Shown here one piece after another: positions 1-9,103 of a stretch of 64,000 nt of DNA. The stretch is from contig JAUNUH010000001.1 of the NCBI GenBank assembly GCA_030538275.1, forward strand, positions 186,001 through 250,000. Direction: 5' to 3'. A model generated the notes under the pieces. The model ran no database searches. It saw only the letters and a list, made by a program, of their open reading frames with translations, and was not told the origin of the DNA. The first letter of the stretch is position 1; each line of letters opens with the position of its first letter. This DNA comes from Flavobacteriaceae bacterium. GTDB taxonomy: Bacteria > Bacteroidota > Bacteroidia > Flavobacteriales > Weeksellaceae. The position numbers were made by a program, and so were the translations under genes.

Positions 1-2
1 TG

Positions 3-1193
3 TCTAAACCTAAAATAAATGCCGATTTTGAAGAGGAAATATGGAGAAATTATGGAGATTTATTTTTAATCGAAACCAAATCCAAATTTAATTATGAATT
101 GGAGATGCCTACTACCGCGGAGTTCTTGAAAGATGTCTTGGCAAATAGGTATTTTCTCCAAAAAGAATATGGCAAATCATTTTTGATGAATAATAAATTA
201 TCGGATTTACAATTTAGGCCGAATGTCAATCTCACAAAAAGTATTGAAGAATTTTATAAAAAACCAAATAAATCTACACTGGAACAACAGGTTATTATGA
301 AAAATGCAGATGTAGAAAATGCAGATGCTTTTTTTCAATTGATTTATGGTGACCATGAAATGAGAAATGCTAATTTTGAAAAGGCGGCCGAATTTTATAA
401 AAATGCTACAACATTTACCGGAATTCCAAGAACTATTTACCATTGGGATGAAGATTCTGTTGATACGCAACCCATGGTTTATGGCGCAAATTTCTATGAT
501 GGATTCCGTAATATAACAGATTTGGTTTTTGGACATAATGTATGGGAAAGTTTTGAAAGCCCAAAAGAAATGAGTATGAAAGCAGAAGATCTTTCAAGTT
601 TTCCTTTTCTATCCAAAAAAATGAATAAACTCGAACTCGCCAATGCATTAATCGAATTGAAAAAAGTGGGTTCGACAAATGGAAAAAATGCAGCAAAAGC
701 CAATCAATTAATCGGAAATTTATTGTATAATACCTCGATGTTGGGCTATTTCAGAGAAATTTTTGTGATGGATGTAAATAATCTTTATAACCAAAAATTT
801 AATTTCCAAAACACAGATTATTCTTATCAATTTTATTACAAAAACTATTCTATGTCGAGCTTTGTTCCACAAGATAATTTTGATTTGGCTATCAAATATT
901 ATCAAAAAGCCTTAATTACTTCTGACGACCCAGAACAAAAAGCGAGAATTATTTTTCAAATGGCAAGTGCCGAACAAGGAAAATATTACCAATGGGAAAC
1001 CCAACAACAGCAAATTCAATACGATGCACCCGATTGGAATGAGCAGATGAAGCAACGCGAACAAAATTTGAAACAGCACAAGAATCAACATTATAGAAAC
1101 TATTTCAGCTTGTTGAAAACCGAATATAGTAATACCGAAACTGTAAGAAATTTACAAAATAGTTGTTCGTATTTTGAATATTTTATGAAATAA
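3..1193 (+). CDS. C-terminal part of an unknown TPR-like protein (cut by left edge)
   Basis: The reading frame is open from the first full codon at position 3 through to the stop, so the true start lies left of the window. The first possible internal start is a TTG at 99, which is not preferred. The visible part has about 397 residues, rich in Tyr, Phe, Asn and Gln. Near its end is a helix pair of TPR type (FDLAIKYYQKAL, then DPEQKARIIFQMA), and an earlier one reads NFEKAAEFYKNA. That suggests an alpha-solenoid. No catalytic motif or membrane segment is visible here. It resembles large Bacteroidota proteins of unknown role, and I do not assign a function. Confidence 0.7.
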   Translation, partial: SKPKINADFEEEIWRNYGDLFLIETKSKFNYELEMPTTAEFLKDVLANRYFLQKEYGKSFLMNNKLSDLQFRPNVNLTKSIEEFYKKPNKSTLEQQVIMKNADVENADAFFQLIYGDHEMRNANFEKAAEFYKNATTFTGIPRTIYHWDEDSVDTQPMVYGANFYDGFRNITDLVFGHNVWESFESPKEMSMKAEDLSSFPFLSKKMNKLELANALIELKKVGSTNGKNAAKANQLIGNLLYNTSMLGYFREIFVMDVNNLYNQKFNFQNTDYSYQFYYKNYSMSSFVPQDNFDLAIKYYQKALITSDDPEQKARIIFQMASAEQGKYYQWETQQQQIQYDAPDWNEQMKQREQNLKQHKNQHYRNYFSLLKTEYSNTETVRNLQNSCSYFEYFMK

Positions 1194-1320
1194 TTATAGT
1201 AAATCGAATATAAATAAATAAATCAAATTTGAAGTTTTTTCAAAATAATTCATTTGAATAAATGGGTATTTAAAGATTTTTTAAATTTTTAAAATCTCAA
1301 TTTTAGAGTTTAAATTTTTG

Positions 1321-1328
1321 TAATTTTG
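1321..1328 (+). promoter_or_regulatory. Bacteroidota -7 box (TAATTTTG) before aroB
   Basis: TAATTTTG fits the Bacteroidota housekeeping -7 consensus TAnnTTTG and ends 14 bases before the aroB ATG. No clear -33 TTG was seen at the usual spacing. The rest of the 149-base gap upstream is AT-rich with no visible structure. Confidence 0.5.
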
Positions 1329-1342
1329 ATCAAAATTCAACT

Positions 1343-2383
1343 ATGCGGCAGTCTCCAGTGTTTTTCAATAATAATTTTATAGAATTAAAGGAGTTTATAA
1401 ATGCTAATAAAGAGGCGATGTACTTTTTTCTGGTAGATGAAAATACGCATGAATTTTGTCTCCCGCTTTTATTGGCAGAATTAGATGAAATTAGCGAAAT
1501 AGAAATTATTGAAGTTCCTGTTGGAGAAGATTCAAAGTCTATAGAAATTGTCTATCACATTTGTCAAACTTTGGCAGATTTTGGAGCCGACAGGAACTCA
1601 GTTTTGATTAATTGTGGCGGTGGAGTGGTTACAGATTTGGGAGGTTTTGTGGCGTCGATATTCAAACGCGGAATTCGATTTATTCAAGTTCCAACCACTT
1701 TGTTGGCCATGGTCGATGCCTCTGTAGGAGGAAAAACCGGAATTAATTTGAACCAAGCCAAAAATCAAATAGGTACCTACAACCAGCCCGAATTGATTAT
1801 TTTTTCGACTGAATTTTTACAAACATTGCCTTACGACGAGTTACTGTCTGGATTTGCCGAAATGCTGAAACATGCGTTGATTCGAGATAAAAATCTCTGG
1901 AATCAAATGCTTGAATTAAAAGAAATTTCTCCTGAAAATTTGACGCCATTTATTCCAAGTTCAATCAAAATAAAACAAGAAATAGTAGAAAAAGATCCGA
2001 AAGAAAGTAATTTGCGCAAAATTCTGAATGCCGGACACACAATAGGACATGCGCTGGAATCTTGGTATATGGACAAAAATCCTATTACCCATGGCCATGC
2101 TGTAGCTGCGGGTTTGCTGCTAGAAAGTTATATAAGTTATCAATTGAAAATTCTACCTAAAAACGAGTTTTATGCAATTCTATATGGCTTAAATCTTTTT
2201 TATCCGTTGTTGGAATTGCCTGATTCGGAACAAATTTTGCCGTATTTAATTCAAGATAAAAAAAATGAGAAAAATCAAATCAAATGTGTTTTAATTAATG
2301 AAATAGGAAATGCAAAAGATGATATTTATACCATTGATTTACAACTTGTAAAAGATGCTTTTTCCTTTTATAAGACCTTATAA
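1343..2383 (+). CDS. aroB: 3-dehydroquinate synthase
   Basis: Converts DAHP to 3-dehydroquinate, the second step of the shikimate pathway, in the cytoplasm with NAD and a divalent metal. The 346 residues match the family length. Visible signatures are the glycine-rich [11 protein letters not shown] at about 92-102, [11 protein letters not shown] at about 125-135, and the metal ligands Glu173 ([10 protein letters not shown]), His232 (AGHTIGH) and His250 (THGHA). The ATG at 1343 follows a -7 box. It is the first gene of a likely operon, with msrB starting 4 bases after its stop. Confidence 0.96.
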   Translation: MRQSPVFFNNNFIELKEFINANKEAMYFFLVDENTHEFCLPLLLAELDEISEIEIIEVPVGEDSKSIEIVYHICQTLADFGADRNSVLINCGGGVVTDLGGFVASIFKRGIRFIQVPTTLLAMVDASVGGKTGINLNQAKNQIGTYNQPELIIFSTEFLQTLPYDELLSGFAEMLKHALIRDKNLWNQMLELKEISPENLTPFIPSSIKIKQEIVEKDPKESNLRKILNAGHTIGHALESWYMDKNPITHGHAVAAGLLLESYISYQLKILPKNEFYAILYGLNLFYPLLELPDSEQILPYLIQDKKNEKNQIKCVLINEIGNAKDDIYTIDLQLVKDAFSFYKTL

Positions 2384-2387
2384 ATTC

Positions 2388-2906
2388 ATGAATTATTCAA
2401 AAATATTTATCGTTTTTATTTTGATTGCAAATCTTTGCTCATGTCAAAATCACAACGAAAATCAATTAAAACAAACTGAAATGAAACAACATACCTATAA
2501 TATCCAAAAAACCGAAGAAGAATGGCGACAAATATTGTCACCAGAAGAATTTCGCGTATTGCGTCTAGCCGGAACAGAACGACCACACACAGGAAAATTT
2601 AATATGCATTTTGAAGACGGAATCTATACATGCAACGCTTGTGATGAGCCTCTTTTTGAGTCAGATACCAAATTCGATGCGCATTGTGGTTGGCCTAGTT
2701 TTGACCAGGCTTTGCCCGGCAAAATTGTAGAAAAATTGGATCACTCACACGGAATGACACGCATGGAAATCCTATGTGCCAATTGCGGCTCACATCTGGG
2801 CCATGTATTTAATGATGGGCCTACAGCAAGCGGATTGCGCTATTGTGTGAACTCTGTTTCCTTGGACTTTCTAGAAAAAGAGTCCACCGATAAGAATGAA
2901 GAATAA
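2388..2906 (+). CDS. msrB: Peptide-methionine (R)-S-oxide reductase, lipoprotein
   Basis: Reduces methionine R-sulfoxide in proteins. I start it at the ATG at 2388, 4 bases after aroB, rather than at the overlapping ATG at 2355. The 2388 start gives a signal peptide with a lipobox ending at Cys19 (NLCSC). A periplasm- or membrane-anchored MsrB is common in Bacteroidota. The zinc cysteines are CNAC (about 82/85) and CANC (about 130/133). The catalytic Cys is near 153 in [15 protein letters not shown] and GSHLGHVF are also conserved. The next gene overlaps its end by 11 bases. Confidence 0.94.
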   Translation: MNYSKIFIVFILIANLCSCQNHNENQLKQTEMKQHTYNIQKTEEEWRQILSPEEFRVLRLAGTERPHTGKFNMHFEDGIYTCNACDEPLFESDTKFDAHCGWPSFDQALPGKIVEKLDHSHGMTRMEILCANCGSHLGHVFNDGPTASGLRYCVNSVSLDFLEKESTDKNEE

Positions 2907-3750
2907 TTCTATTGTAATTTTATTTCTAATTTTCACCTCTTGCGCACCTGCTTTACATCAAAACATTTCATTTGAAACTTTGATGGCAAGTCGGTCATTC
3001 GCAGCTAAAAGTCTAGAAAACAATGCTGATTCCATCAATTGTAATTTAAATTCAGAAATAAAAAAAGATCAATTCATTGTAAAAAATAATCTATGGGGAA
3101 AATCAAGATTAAAAGGAGCACGAGCCAGTTTGTGCTCATTTTATTCTGATAAAGCCGTGGGTTGGAAATGGAATTTACCCGAAAACGCTAGAGGCGTCAT
3201 CGGATATCCAGCGGTACAGTGGGGGCAAGGACCGTGGGAAACGACACAGTCATTGCATGGTTTTCCGGTGAGATTGGATAGTTTGACTGTATTGAATGTG
3301 CAATTTGCGGCCGAACAATATATTAAGCACAAAAAATACAATCTTGCATTTGATTTATGGTTGAGTTCAGCGTACTTTTCCCATCCCAAAACGATAACTA
3401 CCGAAATCATGGTTTGGGAAGATTTTTATGATTTTCGCTCATTTGGAAAGAAAATTCAAGAAATCAAAACGCCCTTTGGAGATTATGAATTCTGGTCGGG
3501 ATATATCAAAAATGAAGAATTTGGTCAGGATTGGCAATACTTTGCCTTTATTCGAAAAGAAAAAAGAAACGCAGGCACGGTAGATTTAAATTATTTTTTA
3601 CAATTTCTCATTCAAAAAAAACTGATTGATGCAACGCAATATTTAACTTCGGTAGAATTGGGCAATGAAATTGGAAATTCAAGTGGATTTACAAGACTTC
3701 ATAATCTGGAATTACACATAGAAAAATCAACAAATACGCTTAATAAATAG
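2896..3750 (+). CDS. Probable lipoprotein glycoside hydrolase, family GH12-like
   Basis: The protein has 284 residues with a lipoprotein signal ending at Cys16 (IFTSC). The body follows the order of motifs of GH12 beta-glucanases/xyloglucanases: GYPAVQWG (103-110), a beta-strand NLAFDLWL (149-156), EIMVW (170-174) with Glu170 in the nucleophile position, a WSGYI segment, and [11 protein letters not shown] (250-260) with Glu258 in the acid/base position. Identification rests on these motifs and their spacing, so family assignment is likely but substrate is unknown. No SusC/SusD pair or other polysaccharide genes are nearby. It overlaps msrB by 11 bases and should be co-transcribed with it. Confidence 0.7.
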   Translation: MKNNSIVILFLIFTSCAPALHQNISFETLMASRSFAAKSLENNADSINCNLNSEIKKDQFIVKNNLWGKSRLKGARASLCSFYSDKAVGWKWNLPENARGVIGYPAVQWGQGPWETTQSLHGFPVRLDSLTVLNVQFAAEQYIKHKKYNLAFDLWLSSAYFSHPKTITTEIMVWEDFYDFRSFGKKIQEIKTPFGDYEFWSGYIKNEEFGQDWQYFAFIRKEKRNAGTVDLNYFLQFLIQKKLIDATQYLTSVELGNEIGNSSGFTRLHNLELHIEKSTNTLNK

Positions 3751-3769
3751 TTTTAATTTTTCTTGATTT

Positions 3770-3787
3770 GGATTTTGAACAAAATCC
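3770..3787. repeat. Short inverted repeat upstream of lysS
   Basis: GGATTTTG-AA-CAAAATCC is a perfect 8-bp stem with a 2-base centre. It lies 20 bases after the stop of the GH12-like gene and 23 bases before the lysS -7 box. It could be a weak terminator stem, though no T-run follows directly, or a protein-binding palindrome. The role is unknown. Confidence 0.35.
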
Positions 3788-3810
3788 TGACTTATACTTT
3801 TATTTTATAG

Positions 3811-3818
3811 TAAATTTG
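3811..3818 (+). promoter_or_regulatory. -7 box (TAAATTTG) of lysS
   Basis: TAAATTTG matches TAnnTTTG and lies 19 bases before the lysS ATG, predicting a leader of about 15 bases. Confidence 0.5.
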
Positions 3819-3837
3819 CATTTCTTAAAATTTAATC

Positions 3838-5532
3838 ATGGCGTTATCTGAACAGGAGCAAATCAGAAGAGAAAAACTAGCAGAATTAAGAAAATTAGAA
3901 ATCAATCCATATCCAGCAGCAGCTTTCACATTGACGGATTCGTCCCAATCCATTAAAAATAACTTTGAAGAAGGTAAAAAAGTGAAGATTGCTGGCCGTC
4001 TTATGGCAAGACGAATTCAGGGAAAAGCTTCCTTTGCCGAATTACAAGACAGTGAAGGAAGAATACAAGTTTATTTTAACAGAGATGAAATGTGCCCTGG
4101 AGAAGATAAAACTTTGTACAACGAAGTTTATAAAAAATTACTCGATATTGGAGATTTTGTAGGAATTGAAGGTGTATTATTTACCACGCAAGTAGGGGAA
4201 AAAACCGTTATGGTAAAGGATTTGACCTTGTTGAGCAAATCCTTGAAGCCTCTTCCATTACCCAAAACCGATGCAGTAGGAAATGTACATGACGGCTTCA
4301 CAGATCCAGAACAAAGATATCGACAAAGATATGCCGACCTGGTTGTGAATCCACAAGTGAAAGAAGTGTTTATAAAACGCAGTAAAATGTTCAAAGCCAT
4401 GCGCGATTTCTTCAATGCAAAAGGCTATTTCGAAGTGGAAACACCTGTTTTGCAACCCATCCCAGGCGGTGCAGCTGCCAGACCTTTTGTTACAAAACAT
4501 AATGCGCTCGGAATCGATTTGTATATGAGAATTGCTTGTGAGCTTTATCTCAAAAGATTGATTGTTGGCGGTTTTGATGCCGTGTATGAATTTGCCAAAA
4601 CCTTCAGAAATGAAGGGATGGATCGTACCCACAACCCAGAATTTACCATGATGGAAATCTATGTGGCCTACAAGGATTATTATTGGATGATGAATATGAC
4701 TGAAGAGCTTTTGGAGAATGTTGCAATGGCTGTAAACGGCACCACAAAGGCGAAATTCGGTGAGCATGAAATTGATTTTAAAGCGCCATATCAACGTGTG
4801 AGTATGCGTGATGCCATATTAGAACACACTGGATTCGATATTCTAGACAAATCAGAAGAAGAAGTGCGAAAAGCTGCACTAGATATGGGATTGGAAATTG
4901 ATAATAGTATGGGTAAAGGTAAATTAATTGATGAAATTTTTGGTGAAAAATGTGAACATCATTATATTCAACCCACTTTCATTACTGATTATCCAAAAGA
5001 AATGAGCCCCTTGGTAAAAGAACATCGTGATAATCCTCAACTTACAGAAAGGTTTGAATTAATGATTTGTGGAAAGGAAGTAGCCAATGCCTATTCTGAA
5101 TTAAACGACCCAATTGATCAAAAAGAACGATTTGAAGAACAGCTTAAATTGTCTGAAAAAGGTGATGACGAAGCCATGTTTATCGACAAGGATTTCCTAC
5201 GTGCTCTAGAATATGGAATGCCGCCAACATCGGGTTTAGGAATAGGAATGGATAGACTTATCATGTTCCTTACAAACCAACAGTCTATACAAGAAGTTTT
5301 GTTCTTTCCACAGATGAAACCCGAAAATACGACTCCAGAATATAATCTCTCCGACGATGCCAAAATGATTCTAGATACTTTAAAACGCTCAGACAAAATG
5401 GATTTAATAGAATTTAAAGAAATTATTGCCATTTCTAATAAAAAATGGGACAAAGCAATTAAAGAACTAACAGGTCACAAATTGGCAAACGTGCAAAAAG
5501 AAGACGACAGGCTCTGGATTAGCGCATTATAA
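3838..5532 (+). CDS. lysS: Lysine--tRNA ligase, class II
   Basis: Charges tRNA-Lys. The 564 residues contain an N-terminal OB-fold anticodon-binding domain (about 45-150, with GRLMARRIQGKASFAELQD). The class II core has motif 2 near residue 255 (FAKTFRNEGMDRTHNPEFT) and motif 3 near 465 (GLGIGMDRL). It is longer than the E. coli enzyme by a C-terminal extension of roughly 60 residues (after about 505), a form usual in Bacteroidota. recF begins 9 bases after its stop, so the two are probably co-transcribed. Confidence 0.97.
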   Translation: MALSEQEQIRREKLAELRKLEINPYPAAAFTLTDSSQSIKNNFEEGKKVKIAGRLMARRIQGKASFAELQDSEGRIQVYFNRDEMCPGEDKTLYNEVYKKLLDIGDFVGIEGVLFTTQVGEKTVMVKDLTLLSKSLKPLPLPKTDAVGNVHDGFTDPEQRYRQRYADLVVNPQVKEVFIKRSKMFKAMRDFFNAKGYFEVETPVLQPIPGGAAARPFVTKHNALGIDLYMRIACELYLKRLIVGGFDAVYEFAKTFRNEGMDRTHNPEFTMMEIYVAYKDYYWMMNMTEELLENVAMAVNGTTKAKFGEHEIDFKAPYQRVSMRDAILEHTGFDILDKSEEEVRKAALDMGLEIDNSMGKGKLIDEIFGEKCEHHYIQPTFITDYPKEMSPLVKEHRDNPQLTERFELMICGKEVANAYSELNDPIDQKERFEEQLKLSEKGDDEAMFIDKDFLRALEYGMPPTSGLGIGMDRLIMFLTNQQSIQEVLFFPQMKPENTTPEYNLSDDAKMILDTLKRSDKMDLIEFKEIIAISNKKWDKAIKELTGHKLANVQKEDDRLWISAL

Positions 5533-5541
5533 AAAGATTGA

Positions 5542-6618
5542 ATGTTTCTTCAACGACTACATTTTGTAAATTTTAAAAATTTTGAAGAAAATTCATTCGA
5601 ATTTTCACCCAAAATCAATGCTTTCGTAGGAAATAATGGTAAAGGGAAAACCAATATTTTGGATGCCGTTTATTATTTGAGTTTTCTTAAAAGCTATTTC
5701 AATCATCAAGATAAGCAAAATATTCGATTTGAGCAGAATTTTTTTATGATAGAAGGCTGGTTTCAGAAAGATAAAAAAGAAGAACATGTCTTGATTAGCG
5801 TTCATACCGAACAAAAAAAACTGGCCAAAAGAAACGAAAAAACATACGACAGATTGTCAGACCACCTGGGGAAATTTCCCGTAGTCATTATTTCTCCCTA
5901 CGATCGCGACCTTATCACAGAAGGCAGCGACACAAGACGTCGTTTTATAGACAGCATTATTGCGCAGTCAGATTCCGTTTATCTAGCAGAGCTTATTCGG
6001 TATAACAAAGTTTTGCTACAGCGAAATGCCTTGCTCAAATTCTTTGCAGCCAACCGCGTATTTGATGCAATTCAGCTAGATATTTTTGATCATGAAATCA
6101 TGAAAATCGGAGAATATATTTTTCAGCAACGTCAAAAATTTATTAAAAACTTTAAACCTATTTTTCAGAAATATTATAACTTCATATCCACAGAAAAAGA
6201 AATTGTTGAAATTAGCTATACTTCTGATTTAAAGAATAATGAATTAAGTTATTTAAAGGATAACTTGAGCAAAGATAGATTGCTTCAATATACTTCTGCG
6301 GGTGTACATAAAGATGATTTAAAATTCAAAATCAACGCTCATCCTATAAAAAAATTCGGCTCGCAAGGACAACAGAAATCCTATCTAATTGCCTTGAAGC
6401 TTGCCCAACTCGAAATAATAAAAAATCAGCTCAAAATTACACCATTGTTGTTGCTTGATGATATTTTTGATAAATTAGATGAAAGCAGGGTAGAACAAAT
6501 TATTAAACTGGTGAATGAAGAGCATTTCGGACAAATATTTCTCTCTGATACACATCCTGAACGAACCCGCATGATGTTGGAAAAAATAAATGAAGACCAT
6601 CAAATTTTTCAATTATAA
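5542..6618 (+). CDS. recF: DNA replication/repair protein RecF
   Basis: An SMC-like ATPase that loads RecA at single-strand gaps with RecO and RecR. The 358 residues show Walker A GNNGKGKT (30-37), a signature region FGSQGQQKS (about 273-281) and Walker B PLLLLDDIFDKLD (about 304). Start ATG at 5542 gives the canonical N-terminus (FLQRLHFVNFKNF). It lies between lysS and the DUF721 gene, the latter being a frequent recF partner in Bacteroidota. Confidence 0.96.
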   Translation: MFLQRLHFVNFKNFEENSFEFSPKINAFVGNNGKGKTNILDAVYYLSFLKSYFNHQDKQNIRFEQNFFMIEGWFQKDKKEEHVLISVHTEQKKLAKRNEKTYDRLSDHLGKFPVVIISPYDRDLITEGSDTRRRFIDSIIAQSDSVYLAELIRYNKVLLQRNALLKFFAANRVFDAIQLDIFDHEIMKIGEYIFQQRQKFIKNFKPIFQKYYNFISTEKEIVEISYTSDLKNNELSYLKDNLSKDRLLQYTSAGVHKDDLKFKINAHPIKKFGSQGQQKSYLIALKLAQLEIIKNQLKITPLLLLDDIFDKLDESRVEQIIKLVNEEHFGQIFLSDTHPERTRMMLEKINEDHQIFQL

Positions 6619-6654
6619 TTCTAATTTTCCTTATATTTCTTGTACCTTTCAAAG

Positions 6655-6945
6655 ATGAAAAAGAAAAATGAAGTTAATATTGCAGAAGCCATTCAATACT
6701 TTATCAGAGAACATGGAATGGAAGAACGCATATTGGAAAGCATGGCTATTGATGGATGGCACGACCAAATGGGCGACTTCATGAAAAATTATACCGAACG
6801 TATTTTTGTGAAAAATAGGGTGCTTTTCATTAAACTCAATTCGCCAGCTTTGAAAAATGAATTAAATTATGGAAAAACTAAAATTTTGGATTATATTAAT
6901 CAATTTATCGGCAAAACTTATTTAGAAGATGTACAATTTTTGTAG
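6655..6945 (+). CDS. DUF721 / DciA-like protein
   Basis: A 96-residue protein of the DUF721 family, which includes DciA, the ancestral loader of the replicative helicase DnaB. I start it at the ATG at 6655; the frame could extend to a TTG at 6640, but the ATG gives the usual N-terminus. The core shows IAEAIQYFIREHGMEERI, a W (DGWHDQMG) and the conserved C-terminal strand pattern VLFIKLNSPALKNEL. It follows recF by 36 bases. The helicase-loading role is inferred from the family. Confidence 0.85.
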   Translation: MKKKNEVNIAEAIQYFIREHGMEERILESMAIDGWHDQMGDFMKNYTERIFVKNRVLFIKLNSPALKNELNYGKTKILDYINQFIGKTYLEDVQFL

Positions 6946-7014
6946 AAATTAGGTTAAAGAATCAGAAAATCATACATCAATACAAAACGCTGAAATCCAT
7001 TTTAAAATCATTCA

Positions 7015-8001
7015 ATGAAAAACTTTATTGATCATGTCAAAATAAATGTAGCTTCGGGTAAAGGAGGCGCAGGTTCTGCACATTTACGTCGAGAAAAATA
7101 TATTCCAAAAGGTGGGCCTGATGGGGGAGATGGCGGTCGCGGCGGCCATGTAATCGTAGTGGGAAATCCAAATATGTGGACACTTTTTCACCTCAGATAT
7201 ACTCGCCACCTCAAAGCAGAAAAAGGAGAAAACGGCGGAAAACAACGCTCAACAGGAAAAGATGGAGAAGATATCATCATAGAAGTTCCCTTAGGCACGA
7301 TTATGAAAGATGAAAATGATAATTTTTTGGGCGAAATTACACAAGAAAATGATAAACTAATCCTACTCGAAGGAGGTAGAGGAGGACTGGGAAACTGGCA
7401 TTTTCGAACTTCTACCACACAAACTCCACGCTATGCACAACCCGGCGAGCCTGGAAGTGAAATGGATGTAACTTTTGAATTAAAAGTGTTGGCAGATGTT
7501 GGATTGGTAGGTTTTCCCAATGCAGGGAAATCCACCTTATTATCTGTGGTTACAGCCGCAAAACCCAAAATCGGTGATTACGCTTTCACCACGCTCACGC
7601 CCAATTTGGGAATCGTCGAATATAGAAACCACCAATCATTTGTAATGGCCGACATACCAGGAATTATCGAAGGTGCCAGCGAAGGAAAAGGCATAGGTCA
7701 TCGATTTTTGAAACATATAGAACGCAACGCGCTGCTTCTCTTCATAATCCCGGCAGACAGCAAAGATCATAAACAAGAATACGAGATATTATTAGCCGAA
7801 CTCAAAAAATTCAATCCAGAATTACTCGACAAGGATCGCATACTGGCAGTGTCTAAAAGTGATATGTTAGATGAAGAGCTCAAGGCATTAATATCCAAGC
7901 AATTACCATCCAATGTGCCACATGTTTTTATTTCTGCAGTGGCTCAAACAGGACTTACAGAACTCAAGGATTTGTTATGGCACAAATTGAATCAAGATTG
8001 A
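7015..8001 (+). CDS. obgE: GTPase Obg (ribosome assembly)
   Basis: An essential GTPase acting in late 50S assembly and stress responses. The 328 residues carry the glycine-rich Obg domain (about 1-158; [26 protein letters not shown]). The G domain has G1 GFPNAGKST (about 166), G3 [10 protein letters not shown] (about 213) and G4 SKSD (about 281) in place of the usual NKxD. It lacks the extra C-terminal domain of some homologues. The stop abuts the stop of the convergent lipoprotein gene with no gap. Confidence 0.96.
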   Translation: MKNFIDHVKINVASGKGGAGSAHLRREKYIPKGGPDGGDGGRGGHVIVVGNPNMWTLFHLRYTRHLKAEKGENGGKQRSTGKDGEDIIIEVPLGTIMKDENDNFLGEITQENDKLILLEGGRGGLGNWHFRTSTTQTPRYAQPGEPGSEMDVTFELKVLADVGLVGFPNAGKSTLLSVVTAAKPKIGDYAFTTLTPNLGIVEYRNHQSFVMADIPGIIEGASEGKGIGHRFLKHIERNALLLFIIPADSKDHKQEYEILLAELKKFNPELLDKDRILAVSKSDMLDEELKALISKQLPSNVPHVFISAVAQTGLTELKDLLWHKLNQD

Positions 8002-8544
8002 TTATTTGAATCGAGAATGAATCCGTGACCAATAATCACGAAATTTCTTTTCCTTGCTCTTGGGATGAACGAATTGTAAAGAATATATAATATTGATGGG
8101 CGTTCCATCCTTATTCAAGCCCGCAGTGCTATCCGTTTTTATCCGGACTTTTTCGTAATGAATTCTTCCCGTTTCATTATCTATCCCTTTGATATCTAGT
8201 CCGTTAGGAGATTTTTCAAGCGAACTTACGTCTATCATTTCATTAATTATCGACATTTGCCCTTCAAGTCCCTCATTGTCCAAATCCATAAATCCATACA
8301 ATATAATTTCTGCTGAATCAATACGGTTTACAAAAGTTCGTCCGTCACCATTTGCCGGCTCGGGTTGCGCACTAAAATTACTGGGATATTCAATACAAAT
8401 TTCAAAACGGTCGTTACAGTATTCAAGATAATTTATAATCTCATTATCAGAAACTTCTAGACGTTTGGATGTGATGCTTTCACCACTTTCTTTCTTACAA
8501 GAAATTAGGGCAAAAACAATCAAGAAAATAGAAATCTTTTTCAT
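8002..8544 (-). CDS. Unknown lipoprotein
   Basis: A 180-residue protein with a signal peptide and lipobox (ALISCKK, Cys at about 16). The mature part has a motif pair, EICIEYPSNFSAQPEPANGD and a following FVNRID, resembling short beta-rich lipoproteins that bind or fold at the cell envelope. I do not recognise a named domain. It is a single gene convergent with obgE, with a -7 box 10 bases upstream of its ATG. Confidence 0.75.
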   Translation of the reverse strand: MKKISIFLIVFALISCKKESGESITSKRLEVSDNEIINYLEYCNDRFEICIEYPSNFSAQPEPANGDGRTFVNRIDSAEIILYGFMDLDNEGLEGQMSIINEMIDVSSLEKSPNGLDIKGIDNETGRIHYEKVRIKTDSTAGLNKDGTPINIIYSLQFVHPKSKEKKFRDYWSRIHSRFK

Positions 8545-8554
8545 AACCTAAACG

Positions 8555-8562
8555 CAAATGTA
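8555..8562 (-). promoter_or_regulatory. -7 box (TACATTTG, minus strand)
   Basis: CAAATGTA on the plus strand reads TACATTTG on the minus strand. It ends 10 bases before the ATG of the lipoprotein gene at 8544, predicting a leader of only a few bases. Confidence 0.45.
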
Positions 8563-8621
8563 TAAAACTTTAGCAATTTTATTCATAGAATTTCCTTATA
8601 TTTACCTTAAATTTTACCTCA

Positions 8622-8933
8622 ATGGATATGATGAAAATGTTGGGACAACTACAAGAATCTCAACGCAAAGTAGAAGAAGCAAAAATAAGGCTTTCAAATG
8701 AAGTTATTCAAGAAACAACATCTGATAATTTAATGACAGTCAATGTTTTCAAAAATGGCCGAATACAAGAAGTTCTATTCAAAGAAGAGCTATTACAAGA
8801 CAAGGAGCAGCTTATCGATTATTTGATACTCACCATCAACAAGGCGCTTGATAAAGCTCAAGCTGAATTTGATTCAGAAATAGAACGAGTTGCAAAAGAC
8901 GGTTTGCCGCAAATTCCAGGTATGCCATTTTAA
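8622..8933 (+). CDS. ebfC: YbaB/EbfC-family nucleoid-associated protein
   Basis: A 103-residue DNA-binding protein of the YbaB/EbfC family, which forms dimers and coats DNA. Visible hallmarks are the N-terminal MLGQLQESQRKVEEAKIRL helix, the central NVFKNGRIQEVLF strands and the C-terminal proline-glycine end (PQIPGMPF). An ATG at 8631 is an equally possible start. Here it is not next to dnaX or recR. A structured intergenic element follows 17 bases after its stop. Confidence 0.9.
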   Translation: MDMMKMLGQLQESQRKVEEAKIRLSNEVIQETTSDNLMTVNVFKNGRIQEVLFKEELLQDKEQLIDYLILTINKALDKAQAEFDSEIERVAKDGLPQIPGMPF

Positions 8934-8950
8934 CGAAATAATTATTTTTT

Positions 8951-9099
8951 GGGCGGCTTTACGGCTTTCCGCTATATCACAAGTACATGCTGCTTACAAA
9001 AATTCGAGTTACAGAAGTTTGCTCATCGCTCCACTTCTGTAACTCGTTTTTTGTAAAAGCAGCATATTACTTGTGATGCCGCTTCAATCCTGCCGCGAT
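8951..9099. repeat. Structured intergenic element, copy 1
   Basis: A GC-rich island in an AT-rich gap. It is flanked by GGGCGGCTTTACGG on the left and GATGCCGCTTCAATCCTGCC on the right, whose GCGGC/GCCGC ends are complementary. Between them is a long hairpin: ATCACAAGTA (8976-8985) pairs perfectly with 9068-9077, 8987-9002 pairs with 9047-9065 except for two extra bases on the 3' side, and 9005-9018 pairs perfectly over 14 bp with 9033-9046. The loop is TTGCTCATCGCTCC (9019-9032). A second copy with the same loop and flanks lies at 18553-18706. It is probably a REP- or MITE-like dispersed element or a structured RNA. Confidence 0.8.
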
Positions 9100-9103
9100 T
9101 GCA

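Noticed and set aside
2355..2387. Upstream start of msrB inside aroB
   Set aside because: The ATG at 2388, 4 bases after aroB, gives a proper lipoprotein signal peptide; the upstream extension does not.
4258..4794. 178-residue minus-strand frame opposite lysS
   Set aside because: It is antisense to a conserved tRNA synthetase core, with no domain or promoter.
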